The notes under the pieces: generated by a model | The model's input: only the letters and a program-made list of their open reading frames with translations | The model's database searches: none | Told to the model about the DNA's origin: nothing | Translations under genes and position numbers: made by a program | Origin: Pyrus communis | Taxonomy: Eukaryota; Streptophyta; Magnoliopsida; Rosales; Rosaceae | Length of the DNA stretch: 64,000 nt | Direction: 5' to 3' | NCBI RefSeq assembly: GCF_963583255.1 | Contig: NC_084803.1 | Coordinates: 27,874,428-27,938,427 of the forward strand | Part shown: positions 22,496 through 33,330 of the stretch, one piece after another | How positions within the stretch are numbered: the first letter of the stretch is position 1 | How the letters are laid out: each line of letters begins with the position of its first letter

Positions 22496-22597
22496 CTTGT
22501 TGAAAGCCTCTAAACACTACACATCAAAATTAAAAATTACATCCTTGGCCAATAAATTACACAAAGGACGACTAATCTTAGAGAAATCCTTGATGAA

Positions 22598-22906
22598 TCA
22601 TCGATAAAAACCTGCATGCCCAGGAAAGGATCTCACACTCTTAACTGTAGTGGGAGGGGGCAATTTGGCAATAATGTCAATCTTGGCCTTATCAACTTCT
22701 ATGCCCTTGCTGGAAACTAAGTGGCCGAGAACAATACCTTGCTTAACCATAAAGTGGCATTTTTCCCAATTTAATACCAAATTTGTCTCCTCACACCGTT
22801 GTAGGACCAAAGACAAATTCTGCAAGCATTGATCAAACGAATCAGAGAAAATACTCATCATATAACGTTGAAAAGTAGTTGGTGCATTACATAACCCAAA
22901 CGGCAT
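22598..22906 (-). pseudogene. Element F RT palm/thumb, catalytic box deleted
   Basis: Reads MPFGLCNAPTTFQRYMMSIF, then SDSFDQCLQNLSLVLQ and NWEKCHFMVKQGIVLGH. Between FSD and SFDQ the family has the segment with the two catalytic aspartates; here about 17-18 residues are missing in frame (around 22843-22850). An RT lacking this box cannot polymerise. The upstream part of RT is in 22934-25162. Confidence 0.82.
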
Positions 22907-22933
22907 CCGTCTGTAAGCAAAAGTTCCAAAAGG

Positions 22934-25162
22934 CTAAGTAAATGTTGTTTTCTCCTGATCCTCCGGTGTAATTGGAATCTGATTGTAACCGGAATAACCA
23001 TCTAAGAAACAATAAAATGCCCGACCAGCCAATCTCTCCAACATTTTATCAATAAAAGGCAAAGGAAAGTGATATTTTATGGTAGCTGAATTAGGCTGCC
23101 TATAATCAACACACATGCGCCAGCCAGTAGTTAAACGTGTAGGAATCAGCTCATTGTTATCATTCTTGACTACTGTAATTCCAGTACGCTTAGGCACAAC
23201 CTGTGTAGGACTCACCCATTGGCTGTCAGAAATTGGGTAAATCATACCCGCGTCAAGAAGTTTCATTACTTCAGTTCGAACCACTTCCTTCATGATTGGA
23301 TTAAGGCGCCTTTGTGCATCAACTGTGGGTTTTATGCCTTCTTCCATCAGAATTTTGTGCATACAAATAGCTGGGATGATTCCCTTGATATCTGCAATAG
23401 TCCACCCCAATGCATCTTGATACTTATGCAACACTCTAAGCAATTTCTCCTCTTCATAATGTGTCAAGTCGTCTATAATAATAACAGGCAGCGTCTGGGC
23501 AGCCCTTAAATGCATATATTTCAAGTGTTCAGGCAAAGGTTTCAGCTCCAATTTTGGCGGCTGTAATTTGGATGGCTTTAATGGCTGTTTTGGCTCCCCC
23601 AAACTTTCATAAACATGTCTCCATTTAGGCAAAAATTTAGGCACGCTGTCGAGAGCTTGGACAAATTCTAAGATGTCTTCATCATGTGTTTCGACATCAA
23701 AAATCCCATATAGAACCTGCTGCAATGGATCTTTTATCGACTGAGTCATATAATTTGCATGAACACACCCATCCAAAACATCAACACACAGACAATCAAG
23801 CTTTTCTGCTGGTTGTTTAGTTGCGTCAAATAAATTAAACACCACTGATTGATCTTGGACCCTTAGTGTTAAAGTTCCCACTTCCACATCAATTAATGTT
23901 CTTGCTATTGCCATAAACGGTCTACTCAAAATAATTGGAGTTTGTAAATCTTCACCCATGTCCAAAACAACGAAATTTGCTGGCAAATAGAGATTGTCAA
24001 CTTTGATGATCAAATCTTCAATGATGGCCCTTGGATATGCTGCGGACCGGTCAGCTAATTGTAGAATCACTGACGTACGATTTAGCTCTCCTTGACCCAG
24101 CCGCTGAAAAACAGAATAGGGCATTAAATTAATACTTGCACCTAAATCAATTAAAGCACAATTAAAATCAGAATTTCCAATAGTGCAAGAAATAGTGAAA
24201 CTCCCTGGATCTTTCTTTTTCAGGGGCAGTTTGTGCAGTAAAATTGCACTGCATTGTTCAGTGAGAATCACTTTTTCATAGTCCACGAGCTTTCTCTTGC
24301 GTGTGCATAAATCATTCAAAAATTTGGCATAAGATGGAATCTTCTGAATAGCATCCAACAATGGTAGATTAATCTGAACATTGGCTAATGTTTGCATGAA
24401 ATCTCTTAATTGTTGATCTTTGAGTTGTGGTTGTAACCTTTCGGGATAGAGAAGAGGAGGATCATAAACACGCTCCGGTTTCTGTACAGGGGCAGGTTCT
24501 AGGCTATTCAAAATCTGTCCAGAAAGGGTGTCAAAAACTGTTTCTGCAGTTGCAGAAACTGGGTTGTTAATTTCGACAGCTTTGTCCTTGTCGTCAATTT
24601 TTTCTTTATCACGATTGTCGTAACTTTTTCCACTGTGCAAAGCTCTCACTGCATTGCAATCTGCTGTACCCCTTGGATTAGGCACTGTTTGACTAGGAAA
24701 CTTCTTTTTTTCCCTTTCTGTACTATTACCCACTAGCTGCCCAAATTGCCTCTCCAAATTAGTTATGGAGGCTTGCATATTCTGCATGTTTTCATTCATT
24801 GTCTGTTGTATCTTTTGCAGGTTCTGGTTGCTTTGCTCAATACTGATGCGAGTGGCATCTACCAACTTATCAATTGTAATTTCCCAAGAAGCTTTTGCTG
24901 GTGCGGCAGGTTGCTGGACTGGTGGTGGAAATGGAGGTTTAACTTGCTGCTCACTACCCCATTTTAAATTAGGGTGATCTCGCCAACCCAGATTATAAAA
25001 ATTTGAATAAACATCATTTCTTTGCCTTGGATAATTGTTGAATGCATTAACTTGTTCTGCAGCAAAATCTGGATATGCATCTCTCTGTGGACAGCTCATA
25101 AAATCATGTGTGGGTTGGCTGCAAATTGCACAACATACTACTGCAGGTTTCTGGACAGCCAC
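22934..25162 (-). pseudogene. Element F gag end, protease and RT start
   Basis: A 742-residue open stretch. In order: a Cys/His knuckle-like segment (CCAICSQPTHDFMSCPQ), a Gln/Asn-rich coiled region (about residues 105-145), the aspartic protease (CALIDLGASINLMPYSVFQRLG, complement of about 24140-24151 for IDLG; then ADRSAAYPRAIIEDLIIKV and PIILSRPFMA), a linker, then RT fingers (AQRRLNPIMKEVVR, GWRMCVDYRQPNS, DGYSGYNQIPITPEDQEK). It ends at TAG at 22934-22936, inside RT. Its length without a stop is unusual for such a decayed element. Confidence 0.88.
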
Positions 25163-25782
25163 TTGCTAAACTGTGCTGAAATTTTTTGCAATATCATGTC
25201 AAATTTTGCATCAAAATTCTTTATTTTTCTCTCAATCTTTTCAATTTGAGCAGATACATGTGGAGACCCCATTGATATTTCAAAAACGCTCCTATTTTGT
25301 GCTTGATCCCCTGCCCATTGTTGAGATTCAGATGCCATGTTGTCAAACAATTGATAGGCTTCCTGTGCATTTTTAGTTGAATATGAACCTCCTGATGAGG
25401 CATGAACATGATTCTTAGTGTTTGAATTTAATCCTCTAAAAAATATCCCCATCCGTGTGTCTCCATCAATGCCTGCATGTGGACATTTTCTGAACAGCTC
25501 CTTAAAACGCTCCCATGCCTCGTGAAACTCTTCATTAGGCTTTTGGGCAAAAGATAAAATTTGAGTCCTCATATCAAGAGTTTTTAGGGCTGGATAATAT
25601 TTGTTAAGAAATTCGTCACTCATCTGTGCCCAAGAAGTGATACTGGCAAATGGTAGTGTAAGCATCCATGTTCTTGCCTTATCTTTCAATGAATAAGGAA
25701 ACAAACAAAGTTTGATTGACTCTGCAGTAAACCCCCTCACTATAATATTCTTGCACCCCATTAAAAAGTCTGTGATATGCAT
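25138..25782 (-). pseudogene. Element F gag (capsid domain)
   Basis: Retrotransposon gag domain: LFPYSLKDKARTWMLTLPF, YYPALKTLDMRTQILSF, EAWERFKELFRKCPHAGI. It overlaps the following frame by 25 bases, so a small indel near 25150 separates gag from the protease frame. Upstream it continues to the hAT insertion at 25947. Confidence 0.85.
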
Positions 25783-25947
25783 ATTTGGATCCTCATGAGC
25801 TCATCCATGAAAAGTAGGCAAAATCTCCAACATGTGATGTCTTATCTCGAACGCGTCGCCTTCCTCTTCTGGATAAGCAATGCAACTAGGTAATTAATTA
25901 GCATGGCTTGCTAATGTATCTCTCAAAGGACGCCTGGCAGCTAGTAT
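25783..25947 (-). pseudogene. F gag fragment left of the hAT insertion
   Basis: Frame reads ILAARRPLRDTLASHAN, stop TAA, LPSCIAYPEEEGDAFEIRH, MLEILPTFHG, stop TGA, AHEDPN. It joins 28428-28610 across the hAT element. Confidence 0.7.
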
Positions 25948-25955
25948 GGCAAAAG
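25948..25955. repeat. 8-bp target duplication of hAT element (left)
   Basis: GGCAAAAG, identical to 28428-28435. Eight bases is the hAT signature. Confidence 0.9.
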
Positions 25956-26363
25956 TAGGGGTGGGCATAAAAACCGCCAAACCGCAAAACCGCATCGAAC
26001 CGTAAGAAAAAAAACCGAAAAAAACCGTGTTGACCGGAAAAGTCAACTTTGAGTGAAAAACCGAACCGAACCGTTCAAACCGGTTCCGGTTCCGGTTTCG
26101 AATGATCAAGAACCGATCGAACCGAACCGAACCGTTTTATTAATAATAAATAAATAAATTATATACACACACATGTCGTGCTATAATAAGTTGAAAAAAT
26201 TGGTTTCACTAAATTGCAAAGCAGAGGATCCTATCCCAATTAGGGTTCATTTTCACTTACACACACGGAGACACCTTCTGAGTTCTGACCTTCACCACGC
26301 CGCTCATTTCAGATTTCCCCCATTCCTATTCCTAAATCCTGATTCCCCCATTTCAGATTTCAC

Positions 26364-26705
26364 ACAGATGAGACCGAGTCTGCCAAAGCCCCCCGTGGTG
26401 TCCGTGCCAGTGACGGTGTCGTTGTCGCAGCAACCACATACACTGAAGCCTGGGTAAGTTTGTAGGCTTGTAGCTTTTCAAAGGGATAGGCATATAAGTT
26501 TAATTTGTTTGGAATTGGAAAATTCTGCTGCTTGTTAATTTTATGGTTCTGTGGTGGATTCGTAGTTCAATTTTGGTTGAGATTCTTGAGAAGCTTCTTA
26601 CGCTACAGGAACGAAAGGGCTTGAGCTTCCCCGCAAAGGCTTCAGCGTTCCCCTGCCCGGTCCCGTCCTCGTTCCTTGCCGCTCCGGCGACGGCGGTGTC
26701 CAGGT
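26364..26705 (+). other. GC-rich exon-like stretches in hAT element
   Basis: ATG at 26368 opens MRPSLPKPPVVSVPVTVSLS and ends before GTAAGT at about 26454. A second GC-rich stretch (SFPAKASAFPCPVPSSFLA) ends before GTACC near 26703. Base composition differs sharply from the AT-rich surroundings. They may be host-derived or the 5' part of a lost transposase gene; I do not recognise the product. Confidence 0.35.
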
Positions 26706-27462
26706 ACCTCGATTTCGATTGCTTGATTGGTTGATTGAATGGTTTTGGAAGAGTCGTAATTTTGCAGTGTTGGGTGAAAATTTGAAGAGTGTTCTGTTTC
26801 AATTGCTTGGTTTCTGTGACTTTATTCTTTGACTGTGAGTTGCTTTGCTGCCATTGTTTAGTAAGATGTGGGAAATTTTGTAATGTGAGTTGCTTTGCTG
26901 CCATTCTTTGACTGTGAGTTGCTTTGTTGCCATTCATACATATAGAAGCTTCACTAACAAAACCTAGCCTCTCTGCAGATGCAGATTAAAGCCTCTACAA
27001 GATAATATTGCCAGGTTTCTCATTGAGGCATACACATAGTACCCAATACTGGACAAAATAACCAAAAGATTAAAGTGACAAGCAAAGAGAGATAAAGTGA
27101 TAAGTTTTCATTAGATTGTTAAAACTTAAATATAAAATCTTAACTCCATTCAAGAAGTTTTCAAGACCAAATGCACATTATTCTATCACCAACCAGATAA
27201 GAATGTAAACCGTAACCCAACCCCTTTCTCCTTTTGAAACCAAATCAAATATCATTTACTGGATTCTACTAACCCAACATCGATCGTTAATACAGATCAT
27301 ATGCATTTGTCTTACAATGGAAGATAAACACCCTAGCTTAAAACTTGAATACATTTGTCTTCCAATTCATATGCAGCTTATACAGATCATATAACCATGA
27401 CCCTCACAAAAATTTAAAATTTAGTTCACCTCTAACAGGCTAGTAGCAAGTTCGCAACCCAC

Positions 27463-27545
27463 CTCTTCATCTTCCATGAATATGGAGGATGATACATCAC
27501 TTTTTGACATTTTCTCCTGCCCTTGCTGCAAACCAGGTAACATGT
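27463..27545 (-). pseudogene. Captured TyrRS exon with KMSKS motif
   Basis: Preceded on the minus strand by a TGCAG acceptor. Starts AC-ATG and reads MLPGLQQGQEKMSKSDVSS, then SIFMEDEE, ending at a GTGGGT donor. KMSKS is the class I aminoacyl-tRNA synthetase signature; the surrounding words match plant cytosolic tyrosyl-tRNA synthetase as I know it. One family position (Pro after KMSKSD) reads Val. The frame joins exactly to the exon at 27652-27757 across a 106-base GT-AG intron. Confidence 0.85.
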
Positions 27546-27651
27546 CTGCAGATCATCATTTAGAACAACAAACAAAAACCGTGTCACTGCTCCCATGTTA
27601 AAGGATAAAACGTTAGACTAGCAACATGTGGAAAAGGATTTAGAAAGTTAC

Positions 27652-27757
27652 GGTGTGACAAGATAATAGGTTTGTTTTTCTTTTTTATGTCATCACAATA
27701 CTCTCTTGCAAGTACATTGACTTTACGTTGATCCATTCCCAACTGGCAGATGTCCGC
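27652..27757 (-). pseudogene. Captured TyrRS exon upstream of KMSKS exon
   Basis: After an ATAACAG acceptor it reads ADICQLGMDQRKVNVLAREY, then CDDIKKKNKPIILSH, and stops at CAC-C before GTAACT. The split codon C|AC is completed by the next exon, giving the HH expected in the family. These residues lie in the Rossmann fold around the tyrosine and tRNA acceptor site. The frame is uninterrupted, so capture is not very old or the fragment was copied recently. Confidence 0.87.
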
Positions 27758-27934
27758 CTGTTATAGAAAAAATTATTATACGCTTGAATTGTCCTAACAG
27801 TATGAGAGGTCAACTGCACTCCCTATCCTGATTGAACTAAGTTTATTAAACCAAAACCTACTAACAATTTCCAAAATATTAACGCATTATTCTACTCCAT
27901 AACCAAAAAGAAGCAACAAATCAATCGTATTTAC

Positions 27935-28250
27935 CAGAATATGCTCTCGTGTACGAGTATCCCACAAATGCTCTCGGCCAACTTTTGAAACAATAACAAC
28001 ACCTACAATCTAATCACTAACATAAACACCCACAATTGCAAATAATAATTTATTATTATACGCTTTAAACAATAACAACACCTGTTATAGGAAAAATATT
28101 TTACGGGTCACTCTTACTTCAACACCTGTTATATGTGCATTCATAGAGTTAGCCTCACAACCGACACCATCTCGTAGGACACTTGCGAGACACATTTCTT
28201 CAATTTGCAGCAAGTTGAAATGTGGCAGCAAGTTGAAATAAATTTAAGGT
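27935..28250 (-). other. Further exon-like open stretches in hAT element, product unknown
   Basis: Minus strand after a TTGTAG acceptor reads VVIVSKVGREHLWDTRTREH followed by a GTAAAT donor near 27935. A second stretch at about 28125-28215 reads LQIEEMCLASVLRDGVGCEA. They do not match TyrRS as I know it. Either a second captured gene or chance. Confidence 0.3.
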
Positions 28251-28427
28251 TCTAGTAATTAGGAACCGTAAACCGGCGAGAACCGAATCGGAACCGGTGT
28301 AGACCGAACCGTAAGGTTCTAGTAATAAATTTAAATGGAATCGCACCGAATCGAACCGTTAATATATTTCGGTTTCGGTTCCAGTTTAGGGGTGGAACCG
28401 CACCAAACCGCACCGTGCCCACCCCTA

Positions 28428-28610
28428 GGCAAAAGCCATGGTATCTGGGCTATTCAAAACCCCAGAAAACAGATTTTTCAGAATAGTGTCCTCCAATGAG
28501 GGTTCCCACACCAAAATCTGCTCCATGTGCCTTTCTCGTAATATGCGTTCCGGTTCTGGATTGAATTTTAACTGATGCTGATTCTGGGATCTGGTGCAAA
28601 CCATACACAA
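28428..28610 (-). pseudogene. F gag N-terminus, cut by hAT insertion
   Basis: ATG at 28610 (or the second Met at 28604, MVCTRSQNQ) starts gag 130 bases after the primer site. It reads FNPEPERILRERHMEQ and EDTILKNLFSGVLNSPDTMA and ends inside the duplicated GGCAAAAG. It continues at 25947. Confidence 0.75.
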
Positions 28611-28741
28611 AATCTGTCCAAATTGTGTGATCTGTAGAAAGAAAAACGAAAATTAAATTAAAATTTTGTTGTTGTTTTTTTTTTTTTTAACAGCAATAAT
28701 TAACAAAGAATTATGATTAACAGAAATTGTTTATAAACAAT

Positions 28742-28759
28742 TCCCCAGCAACGACGCCA
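28742..28759 (-). promoter_or_regulatory. Primer binding site of element F (tRNA-Asp type)
   Basis: Minus strand reads TGGCGTCGTTGCTGGGGA, six bases inside the LTR. Athila elements use a site of this form complementary to tRNA-Asp; element G has TGGCGCCGTGTTGTCGGG. Both differ from the usual form at a few bases. Confidence 0.8.
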
Positions 28760-28765
28760 ATTTCT

Positions 28766-30065
28766 TGATAGGGATTTTACCAGCTGCCAAAGTAGGAATA
28801 AAATCACACAAAATACTTGTAAGAGAACAAGGTTGTTGTAGAATAAACGGTTCAAGTAAGGTCGTTTTCCGCTGGGATTATTTAAAACAATTTATGAAAA
28901 ACCCTAATCCTAATTAATTATCTGAAAGTCAAAATTGAAAAATGTTGATTTTGGATTTAAAAGTATTAAAAACGAATTTTAATAAAGGTAATTTAAAGAA
29001 AGCAACTAATGACCAATTAAAAAGGAAAGAAATCAAAGAGAAATTTTTTAGAAACAACTTTGGAAAAGTACTAGGGTTCCGCCGTCACCTTGACAATCCT
29101 ATGAAGTTCTTCTAATTCCTTATGAATTACACATGCATCTTTTGAAGGTTAGGTTTTCCTAAAGTATGCCCTACTTGGAACCCCCAATATAGAACGTATA
29201 TCTAACATGCAACCCGTCCTTGGCATCCAGATCGAATGTGAACATGCAAGACTCATTAAGTTTTGTGAAAATCTTTTGAAAAACCATACAACCCTTAAGA
29301 CGTGTCGTCCATCCTAAAAAGTTACACGTATTAATCACAAGAAGCCAGCGCCAATTTCAGGGACAGCCCTCCACCAAAATTGCATCAAATTACTTTTCTA
29401 AATATCCTAATGGTCGCGAATCACTAAGACAAATAGATAGTTTAAAGCACAGTGATTAATAATTCAAAACTTGCATGCATAAATTCATAAGAAAATTGAA
29501 AAGAGACTACATATTCTTGCTAAGGATCATGGACTCACCCTAGCAAAAGGGATTAGTTACGCATATTCATAAATAAAATCAACATAATTGTATTAAATTA
29601 GAAAAATGATGAAAACACCTGAAGTGTAAGTCTTGAAATCTCTAAAACTTTAGCCAAACTATTCTTTCAAAAGTTGCATACGCCCAAAAAAAACCCCCCT
29701 CCTAGGTTTTGCCAAAAGGCTTATTTATACAATTCTCATTAAAATCCTCCTAGTCAAAGGTCTTAGAATCTAACTAGGAAACCTAAAAACTTGAAATAAA
29801 ATAGGAAACATAATCCTAAATTAACTTGGTAAATTCGCCTAGAAATCTGCACAGCCACGTTTTGGACCCAAATCAACTCCAAAACTGGCCCAAAGTAGCT
29901 GGATTTAAAGCTTGAACTATTCTAAACACTTCTCCAGAAGGCCACGAACCCATATGAGATCATCTTGGGCTCCACAAATGCAAGTCAAACCCAGAAACGT
30001 CACTTTCCAGCAACGCGCACTGCTTCTTTATTTAATCGCCAGAAAATAACCGCTCTGTAGAAAAA
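28766..30065 (-). repeat. Right (5') LTR of element F, truncated
   Basis: Matches 15344-16640 of the left LTR over about 1300 bases, starting TGATAGGGATTTTACC. It stops at GTAGAAAAA (30061-30065) where the left LTR continues for 190 more bases including the promoter-distal start. The break falls on an AAAA shared with the duplicated flank. Confidence 0.88.
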
Positions 30066-30535
30066 CTTCTAAAGATAAATCATCAGGGGGCTTCACGAAT
30101 ATCTACCATCATGATTACCTAAAAGGTGATAAATTCCTTTTTTGAATTTTATTAATGCACATGATCCTAAACCTCACACAATAAGGCTATGCTATCATAT
30201 GAGAGCTTTGAGGTGAAAAGAAAAGATCATATTCATATATATGAGATAACTAGTGATGCCTCATGTTTGAGAACTAGTTGCATCCATAACTCAGAAATAT
30301 GATACGATTGACAAGTATGTAATTTTTCATTTGTACACTCATATGGTTGGTCAATGTTCAATGAACTCAATCTCGTAAATGAGCACCTTTATGTCTATTC
30401 CATATCACTATATGCTTAGTCCAAGACTTACTATTGAATACGACAAAAGCCAGCCTTTGCGGATGTTCGATAGTTCATCTGGTCACCTCAGGATTGGAAC
30501 TTCTTTTCAATCTCGCCCCCAAAACTTAAGGTATT
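30062..30535. repeat. Right copy of 474-bp flank with empty target site
   Basis: Copy of 14870-15343. It ends GTATT at 30531-30535 and continues CTTTGGGC, so it shows the sequence of the F insertion site without the element. Confidence 0.85.
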
Positions 30536-31225
30536 CTTTGGGCTTATCCTAATCAAGAACAAACCTCCCTAATATGCTATTAAGTTATGTATTCGATTGC
30601 CAAATGTTCTCACTTGTCATTGTTGTCGATGACTCGACATTGGGTTATCACAAATAGCCAATTACGTGTTGTCACATGAATTGCTTTTATGGCATACTAC
30701 AACATGCCTATCCTTGCATATATGTTTGCAGCCGATATATGTGATTTCGGTACTTTTGCTATATCATAGAAAGCATCTGGAGCAATACTCTAAAGATATA
30801 AAATACAAGGATCGAGATGAGACATAATGGGGTCGTCCACAGTAATTCGCCTCATTATTTAGGAACATTGACATTCCTATCTCCCTATAATGGCAGAAAG
30901 ACTGTCTCATTGAAGTAACAATTTATAAATTGGCGGTAAAGAGATTGCTTAGCAATGGCTCAAGAGAGTTTGAAGGAGAATCATAATCGACATAGATTTA
31001 AATCCTTTGGCGATGACCCATATTGGTATATTGTGGTGCTCAGTATGATGCACAAGGTGCACAAACCAAAACACATAAGTACAAAACATCAAGTTTGTAC
31101 CAAGTAATCAATTGTAATGCCAAAAATAGGATTGGGTCGTAATGAGCCTCAGGCAAACTAACATAGCTTCATGCAAGATTGCATAGCCTTACGCAAAAAC
31201 TAGAAGCTTCGTGCGGATCACCAAG
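30536..31225. other. Background between F and G, no gene recognised
   Basis: About 690 bases continuing the pre-insertion sequence. No open frame or repeat match was recognised. GTTTG at 31226-31230 is the left target duplication of G. Confidence 0.4.
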
Positions 31226-31230
31226 GTTTG

Positions 31231-32892
31231 TGATAAGCTCATATTTATATATATTTTATATCAAATTCACTTGTCTTTTCTTAGTTAGTTCCTTATATTT
31301 TTGAGTTATTTACTTTGTGTTTGTGTTTTGTAGGATTTGTCAAGCAAAGAAAAGAAAAATAACATAAGTGGAATTTTAAGTAACAAATTCGTCAAAACTG
31401 CCTGTGCAGGTCAGCTGACTTTGGAAGCACGTTGCGGACAGCTCAGAATGAATTAGAGAATGAGCCTTATATGGTTGGAAAGCTACAGATGTCTATTTTC
31501 AGGAGCATTTTACAGATTGTTAATATCATTTTTCTAGAAGAAGTTATGGCCGTTTTAACACTGAAAGGTTCCCAAGAGGCTGAGCAGTTTGTAACTGACA
31601 AGAAAGCATTGAAAGCAATAAATCCAATAAAACTAGCAGCCAAAACTGATGCAATCAAGAACAAGCCAGCTGACACCTATTCAAATATCAGAGTAAATGG
31701 AATTAAAGATGAGGATTAAGAGGGAGTAATTGGCATAAAGGCTACCCAAGGAGTTACAATTGTTTTACCATTTCCTCTCACTTATTGTCATCACTAAATG
31801 GCTATTAGTGGGTGAGTTAAGGAGAAGAAAATGATGCAGCAAGAATTGGTTTAAAAGTAGTGTTGGGGAAGGAAAGAGGAGGCCTCAGTCGATTTCCTCC
31901 GGCTCTATTTTCTCAAACTCATGTCTATCTTTTGTTTTAACTTAAGGATTGTGTAACTAAATTTTTAGTAGTTAAGGGCTGTTTTGAAGCCCCAAATATG
32001 ATTGCAAGTTTGTTATGACATTTCATTTGAATTACTTTTATGAACGGATGAAAATTGATTCACTACTTGTCTCATTGATGAATTCTTTATGTGTTTTCTA
32101 CGGATGCATACTTAGTAAGCATATCTAGGATTCTAATGCTATGAATATGTGTGTGCCTGCTCTTGTCCAATGAGGACCTACATATGTTCTAGAGTAGTAC
32201 TTGTTAATTGCAATTAACATGTGAACCAATTTCTAGGATAAGTAAGACAACGCCAGTACTTACGATGCCTTGTGATGACTCAAACTCTTTTCATCCTTAA
32301 TGATTTCTACTTGTTAAATCTATGAACACGCCATTCTAGATTGCATGTTAGGGACTAAGTTAAGTTGAAAACGTCATTCTCTTAACATACCACGTAAGAA
32401 AGAGTAATAGGTTGAGTTCTAACATTGAGCCAACTTGAGCATCTTCATCCAAAAATAAAAGGAATTTGAATGAAACTTAACATGTTTGTATGATTATTTG
32501 GTGGTGGATAGCAATTCCCCTAACTCGTTTTTCTTAATTTGTGAACTACTTAAAATATGTTTCTGTTCTGTTTTTGTTTGATTTAATTCAAATAGCAAAT
32601 CAACTCCAAAAATGCCAAACATTTGTGTGAGTGTAGCTCTGTGTATCTAGTGTCTACATATAAAATTTCGTAGACTTTAGATAAGTATAAGTCAGTCTAT
32701 TAATTATTTTTCAGTGGCTGGTCAGTAGGGACAACAGCCCAGTTTTTGTGACATTTTAAGTAGTTAGATAAAACAATCTTCTGCGGGAAAGACCTTTATT
32801 TTCATATGCTACAATTGACAAACCTTATTGTTAATAAGGAAAATTAATAGGACATTTGTGTGCTACTTTGTGATGTGCTTTTAATCTTATCA
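31231..32892 (+). repeat. 5' LTR of element G
   Basis: 1662 bp. A 95-codon open frame at 31432-31719 (MRTAQNELENEP ... VNGIKDED) lies in it, but the same frame in the 3' LTR has TGA after LYGL/YMV at about 35060, so it is not a conserved gene. Confidence 0.92.
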
Positions 32893-32898
32893 AATTTT

Positions 32899-32917
32899 TG
32901 GCGCCGTGTTGTCGGGG
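32899..32917 (+). promoter_or_regulatory. Primer binding site of element G
   Basis: TGGCGCCGTGTTGTCGGGG, tRNA-Asp type as in Athila, six bases after the LTR. Confidence 0.85.
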
Positions 32918-33035
32918 ATTGTTATTTCTAATTACTTATTTTTCTATTGTTTTCTTTTCTTGTCTAATTAGTGTTTTTGTTTTTATTTCAGGTACTCTCT
33001 TTGTAGTATATGCATACTCAAAGGTCCAAAAGCAT

Positions 33036-33190
33036 TGACTTAGCTTCCTACAAAGACCGGAAACGTGTTAAAAGTGAATGGGCATATACTCAACCCATAT
33101 TATGAGTCTTTTGCAGAGTATGATGTGGAGGAACATTTGGTTATGTCCACCCTTGGAGTTGATTGCAGAATTGAAGTTTGGGGGTCATCA
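33036..33190 (+). pseudogene. Integrase C-terminal remnant in G
   Basis: Words VNGHILNPYYESFAEYDVE followed by EHLVMSTLGVD match the end of the integrase frame in element I ([15 protein letters not shown]). It is all that remains of pol; the deletion joins the leader at about 33000-33035 directly to this tail. Confidence 0.7.
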
Positions 33191-33291
33191 TTTGCTTTAA
33201 CTACAAATTGGGGAAGTTTTTAGTCCAAATGCTTTATTTTGTTTCTTACTATTTTATTTTATTTTAATTTTATGCATTATTGTGTTTTCTG

Positions 33292-33330
33292 ACATTGGGG
33301 ACAATGTCCAGTTTAAGTTTGGGGGTAAGG
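33292..33330 (+). promoter_or_regulatory. Internal purine motif of G
   Basis: ATTGGGGACAATGTCC then TTTAAGTTTGGGGGTAAGG, the counterpart of 1032-1076. A second such tract, AAGTGTGGGGGTATTTC, lies at 34109-34125. Confidence 0.5.

Larger units (their letters stand above)
25956..28427. mobile_element. Non-autonomous hAT element with captured TyrRS exons
   Basis: Starts TAGGGGTGGGCA and ends TGCCCACCCCTA, a perfect 12-bp terminal inverted repeat, flanked by GGCAAAAG on both sides. Subterminal regions are full of AACCGAACCG / CGGTTCGGTT repeats, typical of hAT ends. No hAT transposase (BED finger, RW or dimerisation motifs) was found in 2472 bp. Instead it contains minus-strand exons of tyrosyl-tRNA synthetase (27463-27757) and GC-rich exon-like stretches with splice consensus at 26364-26457 and 26600-26702 on the plus strand. 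Inserted in the gag of F. Confidence 0.9.
15344..30065 (-). mobile_element. Athila-type Ty3/gypsy element F with nested insertions
   Basis: Minus-strand element: 3' LTR 15344-16834, PPT 16835-16852, pol and gag 20697-28610, tRNA-Asp-type primer site 28742-28759, 5' LTR 28766-30065 (truncated). Protease motif ALIDLGAS, the RT wording (MCVDYRQPNS, DGYSGYNQIPI) and integrase wording ([13 protein letters not shown]) are Athila-like. A Tekay/Cassandra chimera (19372-20153) and a hAT element (25956-28427) are nested in it. Without those two it is about 11.5 kb. Coding is interrupted by stops, a frameshift and loss of the RT catalytic box. Confidence 0.9.

Noticed and set aside
26173..26457. 94-codon plus-strand frame in the hAT as a complete gene
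   Set aside because: Only its last part is GC-rich and followed by a GTAAGT donor; the first part is AT-rich hAT end sequence with no motif.
31432..31719. 95-codon frame in the 5' LTR of G as a gene
   Set aside because: The same frame has a stop in the 3' LTR and the reading lies in LTR sequence.
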